Shown here piece by piece: positions 57,790-64,000 of a stretch of 64,000 nucleotides of DNA (the first letter of the stretch is position 1; each line of letters starts with the position of its first letter). The DNA lies in assembly GCA_015680685.1 (NCBI GenBank), contig MNCI01007731.1, positions 201,985 through 265,984 on the forward strand, read 5' to 3'. The DNA is from Gnetum montanum (lineage: Eukaryota > Streptophyta > Gnetopsida > Gnetales > Gnetaceae). The position numbers and the translations under genes were made by a program. The notes under the pieces were generated by a model. That model did no database searches and had not been told where the DNA came from. It saw nothing but the letters and a program-made list of their open reading frames with translations.

Positions 57790-58645
57790 TGATGAAGCAT
57801 TAAAGTGTTGCGTTAATTAATCCCTATCGATGGGGCTACGTTATCATAGTGTTGGTTGCATTTATGTGGCCTCGTTGATGTAGCTCCACAATAAAGTTTA
57901 TAAATATAGTGCTCCCTTTATGTAAAAAAACATTTTTAATAGTTTAGTAAAGTTCTTATAGTTTTTTCATTTGAGGGTTAGAATATTTTCTAAGTGCTTG
58001 CAGTAGAATTCATAAAGTATATAGATATTTATTCAAGCATTATTATACCTATGCACAACAGTGAGTAACAATAAAGATGAGCCTTTTGATCAAACCTTGT
58101 AGCACTTGGAATTGATTAATGATTTATTTCTGCATTTACTATTTTCATTAATTACATAATTAATTAAGATACATAAGACTTTAATTGATTAACTAATTAA
58201 GCTAAATAGATTAAACACATAAGTATGATCGCTTTAAGCATAACACACAACACTTGGTAATCCCAGTAGCGCTTAATGTTAGGTAACCTAGCAGTGTTGT
58301 ATGCATTCAAGATGTGTACAAAAAGTGAGATCAAATTCTTATGTTAGCATAGTTAGTTGTTAATTAGCAATCATATTATTTAAATTGGTTAATAAATTAA
58401 GTTTCAACTTTTTACCAATTGTAGGTGAATAAAATATAAAATAATAAAAATCATGTACCCCAATTACACTTAACCATATAACTAAGCTTCACAAGTGTAG
58501 CTGGGAAGACAACAATAGTCACAATTAGGTTTCAATTCCTAGAACTAGTGTACTTGGGAACTTAAGATCTACAAAAATTGAATGGATTGTGTATGAATGC
58601 TTGTAATTTGTATGGTTGGGTGTAGGGTATACTCATCGATCATCA
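57790..58645 (+). repeat. Element B 3' LTR
   Basis: 856 bp, TGATGAAGCATT...TCATCA, TATAAATA at 57899-57906. About 35-40 bp of U3 present in the 5' LTR (around 25408-25445) are missing or unreadable. Confidence 0.92.
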
Positions 58646-58650
58646 CTAGT
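58646..58650 (+). repeat. Target-site duplication of element B, right copy
   Basis: CTAGT, identical to 25374-25378; the LINE reverse transcriptase frame continues directly from here. Confidence 0.92.
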
Positions 58651-60450
58651 AATGTTATTTTGTTATACAAAAGAGTTGATAAAAATGAGTTAAACAATTA
58701 TTGCATGATCATTATGAGCACCATTTTTGCTAAGTTACTTGGGATTATGCTATAAAAGATAAATTTTTTCTTAGGTTGAAGGTAACTAGGTTAGGGCAAT
58801 GTGTAAAGAAAGTTCAAAATAAAATCCCTCCATTATTGATCACTTAGTTACTCTTAGACACTACATGGAGTTTTCAAAAATGCCTAATAAAAAGTTTTTA
58901 TTTATTTTATTAATTTTGTATAAGCATATGATTTAGTGACATGTACAAAACTATTGTTACACTTATATAAAATTGGCCTCCCTTCAAATTTAATTGTGGG
59001 AACTTAAAGATTGTATGAGGAAGTGATTATCCAAATTATAGATAATAATTCAAAGAAAAAATTTTAATTATAAAAAGAAAATTGGATTTAAGCAAAGTTA
59101 TATAATTTCTCCAACTCTTTTTGATGTATTTATTACTGAAATGCATAAATGGTTGTACAATGGGCAAGATAGTCATGTTATCAAAATTGGATTCCAAATA
59201 GTAAATCTTCTTTTATATGTAGATGATTATGCCTTGATCTCCACTACTATAGAAGGTGTGCAAGATATGTTGCAAATTTTAGAAATTTATTATCATTATC
59301 ATGTATATGGTCTACAAGTGAATGTAGATAAAACCAAATTGATGATTTAGGGTACAAAAAATACCTATTATAACTGTTATTTTTGGAGGTACCAATATGA
59401 AAATAGCATATTCTTTTCAATATTTGGGCCTCATTTATATGGATTATTACATGTGGGGGAACTACATCAAAGAAAAAATAATACAAGGTTTCAAGGCTCT
59501 ATATGCTTTCAAAAATAAGTACAAAGATTTAAGACTTTAGGCTTAGAAAGTAAAAAAATAAAATGTTGAAACTATTATCTATCTTACTATATTTTATGGA
59601 TGTGTTGTTCAGGGACTTGAACTCAGTGGTAAACTTTGGAAAGATATCGAAAGAGTGCAAAACACTTTTCTTCTCAATTAGTTAAAGGTGAAGATGCAAA
59701 AACCTTACTTAATTTTATTATATAAATGTAATTTATTACCTTTACAAGCATAAGCCTTGTGTCAATTGATTACATACATTCATAGCTTAGATATCTCAAA
59801 GTAAGACAAATTATTTAAAGAAATTTGTGAGGATTCGTAAGACCATGGTTGGTATTTTTATTTTTCATGAAAATGTAATATCTATTCAATAGATCATATG
59901 GGTTTTTGGATGTAATAAAGCTTTATTTCATTTTTTTCATTAATTAAATTAGAATTATCTACTATGGATTGGAAACTTGTAAAGAAAATATGGAAAGATA
60001 AGAAAGAAAGAAGAAATCTTAACTTATGATCTTGGCAAGTATGTTTGCATTTTTTTTCTGAGAAAATGATAAACCCTAAATCTATAGTGGTTAAGTCATA
60101 ACAACAATTCATAATAAAAATTTTGGATACATGTGCCAAAAAACAAGGAATATCATTCACAATACTAATGGTATCATGTACTTATGAATCACAATATCAA
60201 ATAGAATTAGTCCAAGAAATAGATGTATCATTAATTGACCATTAAAAATTCCTTGAGTAACATGCTAGATATCATCTCATCACTAAGTCTTTTGTTTACA
60301 CTCATTCTTGATGATACTATTTCTATTAAATAAGACTCATGTTTCTTTATTTTCATAATGTATATAAAACATACTATTACAAGCCTTTTATTATTGGAAA
60401 TTGCTAGATATAGTGGTTCAAGTTTAGTTTATGAAATAACTATATTATAG
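58651..60450 (+). pseudogene. Second LINE, 3' block: reverse transcriptase and C-terminal part
   Basis: Continues the frame of 25200-25378 with VILLYKRVDKNELNNYCMII and KLLGIM. The catalytic part is at 59100-59350: SYIISPTLFDVFITEMHKWL, then LLLYVDDYALIST (YVDD 59216-59227), then GLQVNVDKTKLMI. Farther on only scattered residues of the thumb and C-terminus can be followed (FSIFGPHLYG, about 59420). The 3' end is not defined; I place it near 60450 for want of further signal. Confidence 0.82.
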
Positions 60451-62099
60451 CTCTATTTCTATTGAATTATCTTAGATGTCATACCTTAATGAAAATAACT
60501 ATATTCTTTGAACATGATTGAACATGTTCTAAGGCCCATTGAAAATGTAGTCATAATGAAATCACCAAGAAGAAAAAACATTGATCAAAAAGATGATTTT
60601 ATGTCTCTTACATTAGTGAGCAAGAAATGCAATTATTATTCTACATAAAATACTACAAGGAATGTCATCACTAATGGAATTTGTAGAGTCTCATGCCATA
60701 ATAGATGGCATTTATGGTGTTTCTATATGAAGAAACTCCAGAAATCCTTTAAGCATCAAGATTATAGACATTTATTAAGAAACATATAAAATTTAAGAAT
60801 ATTTCAAAATCAATTCAATTATTTTTGTAACTTTTATATTAAAATTCTATATAATAATTAAATAATTTAAAAATGTATTTATCATGATAACATCTTGATC
60901 CAGTTATAAGTGATTTAAATAAACAATTTTATAATTAAAACATACAAAACACAAAGACAAATACTTAAATAATTCAAAAATAATTTTTGCATAAGACATC
61001 AATCAAACACATTCTTAAATTAAATATATTACTTAAAAAATACAACCCTAATTACCAAAGGATTTGAATAGAAATGCATAGAGACAAAAACAACTACAAA
61101 AAGAAGCTAACAGGAAGAAACCAAAGCATCTACAAGAAAATTTTATATCTAGTAACAACCACATAAAAAGTTAAAATAGCATAAATTAAAATACTATTAA
61201 AAAATGAAACCAACAACAAAGAAGAGGTAGATGAGTAAACAAGGATGGAAAAAATGAAGAAAAAGAAGAAAGAAGAGAGGCTTCATTGTGAGGGTAGCAA
61301 CATCACCTTATTGTATCTTGAAGATACTACACACGAGAAAATATCCACACCATAAGTAAGTAAAATCACCTATATTAATCATCAAATGAAGTTCTACATC
61401 CAAGCTTCTAACATTACAACATATCAAAAACCCCTTCTAACACAATTTTGAACCTAAAATCCTTAAATAAATATAATAATTTCTAAATAAAATTCAAATT
61501 AGAATTACCCAAAAATATTTTCTCTAGAAATACTAAGACCATCCCCTAACCATCTTATGAAATTAAAATTACAAACTATCTTGCACACACAAAACACCAT
61601 ACAATACCCATACCATTACTATGTAAATTTACCTATATTAATTATCAAAAAAACTTCTACATCCAAATTCTTACATTGCAACATACACAAAACTTCCCTC
61701 ATACAATTACCAATCCATAATCCTATAATCAACAAAACAATTCCTAAAAAAATATTAGTGTACAAGTTACCCAATAATTATTTTAGCTAGGAAGTACACA
61801 AACTAAACAACAACCAATAATACAAACTTTCATAAAATAAACCACTATATCTAGCAATTTCCAAATAAAATCCTAAGATAGCATGAACCAAAATACTATA
61901 AAAAATAGCCAAACTTGTGTTGTCAACTAAAAATTTTTGAATGTTAAAGATAATTTTATATATTTATTTTTAAAACATTTTTTTAGGTATTTTTTCTTTC
62001 CTATGTATTGATAATGTATTTTTTTAAAATTTTGTAATTAATAATGAAATTTTCTAAGAGTAATTCTATGTTTGCTTTCAAGGAGATTGTCATCACACT
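60451..62099. other. AT-rich DNA with a diverged tandem duplication
   Basis: No gene recognised. A segment of about 260 bp is duplicated in tandem: CCTATATTAATCATCA at 61369 and CCTATATTAATTATCA at 61632, each followed by TTCTACATCCAA, ACAT.CAACATA and TTACCCAA blocks. The frame at 61557-61790 lies in this repeat and looks non-genic. Confidence 0.5.
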
Positions 62100-62560
62100 C
62101 GTTCCATCAGCTATATACCAAGGTTAAGCCAATATAGGATAAGGTCTCTATTTCCCATTATGTAAGAGCATTTAACGTACTAAGTTTTATTTACTTAGAA
62201 TAATCATTATCATCATTCTTGTACCCACTCTGGCATTTTCTACATAAGTTAGAGTCTTGGGAACATTCTATGGGCTTTCAATGCGTATGGTCATATTCAA
62301 TATCATGGATACAACATAAGTTAGAAATGACATTTTGCATCATCAAAAGTGTCATGTTAACTTCTCTTTTAGTTTCAACATTTGATGTTAGCTTCAACAT
62401 TGATTTTGTATCCAACTTTCATTGTCTAATGTCATATCTACTTTTGATGTTTAGCATCAAGTCCATCTTTTGCATCACATCAAATTTTTGACATCCAATG
62501 TTGATCTTGCATTCGATGTCTAACATCAACTTTTACATCTATATATTGATTCTCATATCT

Positions 62561-62580
62561 AGAAGCTTCTAGAACCTTCT
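62561..62580 (+). promoter_or_regulatory. Perfect heat-shock element, four alternating nGAAn units
   Basis: AGAAGCTTCTAGAACCTTCT is aGAAg-cTTCt-aGAAc-cTTCt with no mismatch, the consensus for binding of heat-shock factor trimers. A further aTTCt follows at 62586-62590. It lies about 60 bp upstream of a TATA box. Confidence 0.75.
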
Positions 62581-62639
62581 GTAAGATTCTATGGGCCTCA
62601 CTACATCATTTCTACATGATTTACAAGGCCTTTTTAGTT

Positions 62640-62647
62640 TATAAATA
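62640..62647 (+). promoter_or_regulatory. TATA box downstream of the HSE array
   Basis: TATAAATA (in GTTTATAAATAGG), 60 bp after the HSE; spacing fits a heat-inducible promoter. Confidence 0.6.
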
Positions 62648-62903
62648 GGAAAATATTCCTAAATGAAAAGGGGTTGATTGGCATCTAGGACCATCTATAC
62701 TTTTTTTTATTTTATCAATCTCTTAGATATTTCCTTAATATTCCTAGCTATCTCTACTACTTAGTGTAATTAAGATTCTTTGAGATTGGCAATTTGAAAA
62801 TCTCTCTTCAAAGACACTGCCTCTTCATAGAATAACTACCTTATCTTTCTCTCTTTATTTCTCTATTGAAACATTGTATCCCCTTCATGTTGTCCTCTCA
62901 AAA

Positions 62904-64000
62904 CATAGAGAAATCATTTAGAATCAGGGCAACACAATAATCTAATCCTTCCCTCTTCTTTGTTAGTTGTTGGATCTCCTATTATTCTTGATAGATCTAT
63001 ATCAGGTGCATGCATTGGAGAAAGAATAGGGTAACACAACTTATCAACTACCTCTAATACCTTGTACATATTTTGTAATATCTCTTAGTAGGTTCTTTTT
63101 ATTAATTATTCTATAATATGTGTCTACACCTTTTTAGTTTTTTTTTGTTCCTGTGTTTCATCTAGAACTGCTTCACATCTATTTCTAGCATTTACCTTTC
63201 GGGTTTATCTTTCTATAGATCTATCTCATTCTATATAGTTTTGCTATTGCTAGCCACATATATGGTTGTTCATCTTTCTCATGTTGTTTAGTGCTCTGTT
63301 CCATTTTGTTCTATGTTATATGCTTTTATTTGCTCATTTTCTACTAGCTATTTCATACATGTATTTCCTCTTTTGCTTGTAATTTTATAATGTTTGGAAA
63401 AAAATGTTCCACTCATATTTTCAAATATTTACCATGATCTATAAGTTCCCTTTTGGTTTAAGGGAAGAAACTCAAAAGTTTCGTTTTCCTAGACTATTAA
63501 GTGGCCATAAGATTGTTTGGTTTAGTTTCGTGTTAGGTTGTGTTAGATTCCTTTTATTATGATGATTCCTACCATAATATCTTTTTGGTGTTAGGAGGAC
63601 CTTTGTAGAACTAAATGTTGTTTCTAGGATTTGCTCTTGATTTCATCTTCCTATGATTTTAACATTGTAATGTTTTTCATTTATTTTCTAACTAATGTTA
63701 ACATATCATGTTAATGCAATGACATCACTTCATTCTTCCTATGACTGTAACATTGTTTCTAGGCTTTCCTTGCTATCTAGCTCTCACTAACATGTTTCAT
63801 CAAAACATTGACATCACATCATTTCTCCATGATTTTAATGTTCTCTTTGAAATTGAAGCCTCTCACCTTTTTTTTCAAGTATGAACCTATTTTCAAGGAT
63901 GAACTGTCACATTGCTAACAACCTTATGAAGTCACATCATTTCTATAATTGTTACTGTGGCATCATCATCTACTTCCAACTTCTTCAAGATCAAAAGCTA
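62904..64000. other. T-rich DNA, no coding region seen
   Basis: Could be the untranslated leader of a copia-type element continuing past the window. No gag motif found. The pair ATTTTAACATTGTAATGTTT/ACTGTAACATTGTTTCTAGG (about 63657 and 63745) suggests a local duplication. Confidence 0.35.

Larger units (their letters stand above)
25379..58645 (+). mobile_element. Element B: Athila-like Ty3/gypsy retrotransposon, 33 kb with a nested element and a monomer array
   Basis: Bounded by two LTRs and an exact CTAGT duplication inside the RT domain of a LINE. The order is gag (split by element C), protease, RT, RNase H, integrase, a T-rich spacer, a 7.7-kb array of ~855-bp monomers, a U3-like segment, a coiled-coil extra ORF, a polypurine tract and the 3' LTR. 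Without element C and the array it would be about 13 kb, close to element A. LTR divergence looks greater than for A or C in the stretches I compared. The host LINE and element C fix its place in the insertion order. Confidence 0.9.
62100..62903 (+). repeat. Candidate LTR (copia-type) with heat-shock-element array
   Basis: The combination of short GATGT/ACATC dyads (62360-62540), a perfect HSE array (62561-62580), a TATA box (62640-62647) and a pyrimidine-rich U5-like stretch resembles a plant copia LTR. The proposed end is CTCTCAAAACA at about 62903, and TTAGAATCAGGGC (about 62917) could be a decayed TGGTATCAGAGC primer site. No partner LTR lies in the window and the start is not fixed. Confidence 0.4.

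Overview
The window reads as plant nuclear DNA, most likely from a large, repeat-rich genome such as a conifer or other gymnosperm. It is AT-rich and has almost no intact long reading frames. It is packed with old, nested Ty3/gypsy LTR retrotransposons sitting in older non-LTR (LINE) copies. The only stretch that looks like a host protein gene is one exon of a leucine-rich-repeat (LRR) resistance-type gene near 20.5-21.2 kb. No prokaryotic operons, CRISPR arrays, rRNA or tRNA genes were seen. The taxonomic call rests on element types and genome style, not on a marker gene.

Layout. 1-3.9 kb: intergenic, with short repeats and a GC-richer stretch (1.6-2.7 kb). 3.9-18.4 kb: a minus-strand LINE (RTE-like) split by a Ty3/gypsy element, here called element A (6264-18095). 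Its 5-bp target duplication and the resuming LINE reading frame mark the insertion exactly. 18.4-22.5 kb: intergenic DNA around the LRR exon. 22.5-25.4 kb: an L1-like fragment, then the 5' half of a second, plus-strand LINE. 25379-58645: element B, a 33-kb composite inserted in the reverse transcriptase domain of that LINE (target duplication CTAGT). The LINE resumes at 58651 and fades near 60.4 kb. 60.4-64 kb: AT-rich DNA and a candidate solo or 5' copia-type LTR carrying a perfect heat-shock-element array.

Elements A and B are sister Athila-lineage families. Both have LTRs of 0.86-0.89 kb (TGATRAAG...TCATCA), a decayed tRNA-Asp primer binding site, gag-pol, and a separate downstream ORF. 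That ORF has a coiled-coil middle and a shared C-terminal CPWD...KEEK motif. In both, a promoter-like segment resembling the element's own LTR U3 lies just upstream of this ORF. Element B carries two large extra blocks. One is element C (27580-40013, target duplication TATGA, LTRs about 1.7 kb), a Tat/Ogre-lineage element with two RNase H domains inserted into the gag of B. The other is a 7.7-kb array (45.5-53.2 kb) of ~855-bp monomers, partly inverted, with internal 20-25 bp minisatellites.

Element C is the oddest component. Where gag and protease should lie it carries a decayed, apparently spliced gene on the opposite strand (32696 down to 29724). Related short tandem repeats flank its pol region on both sides, and its LTRs are studded with GCTACGTAGC palindromes. 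Order of events read from the nesting: the LINEs first, then A and B, then C. All coding regions carry many stops and frameshifts and none looks autonomous now.
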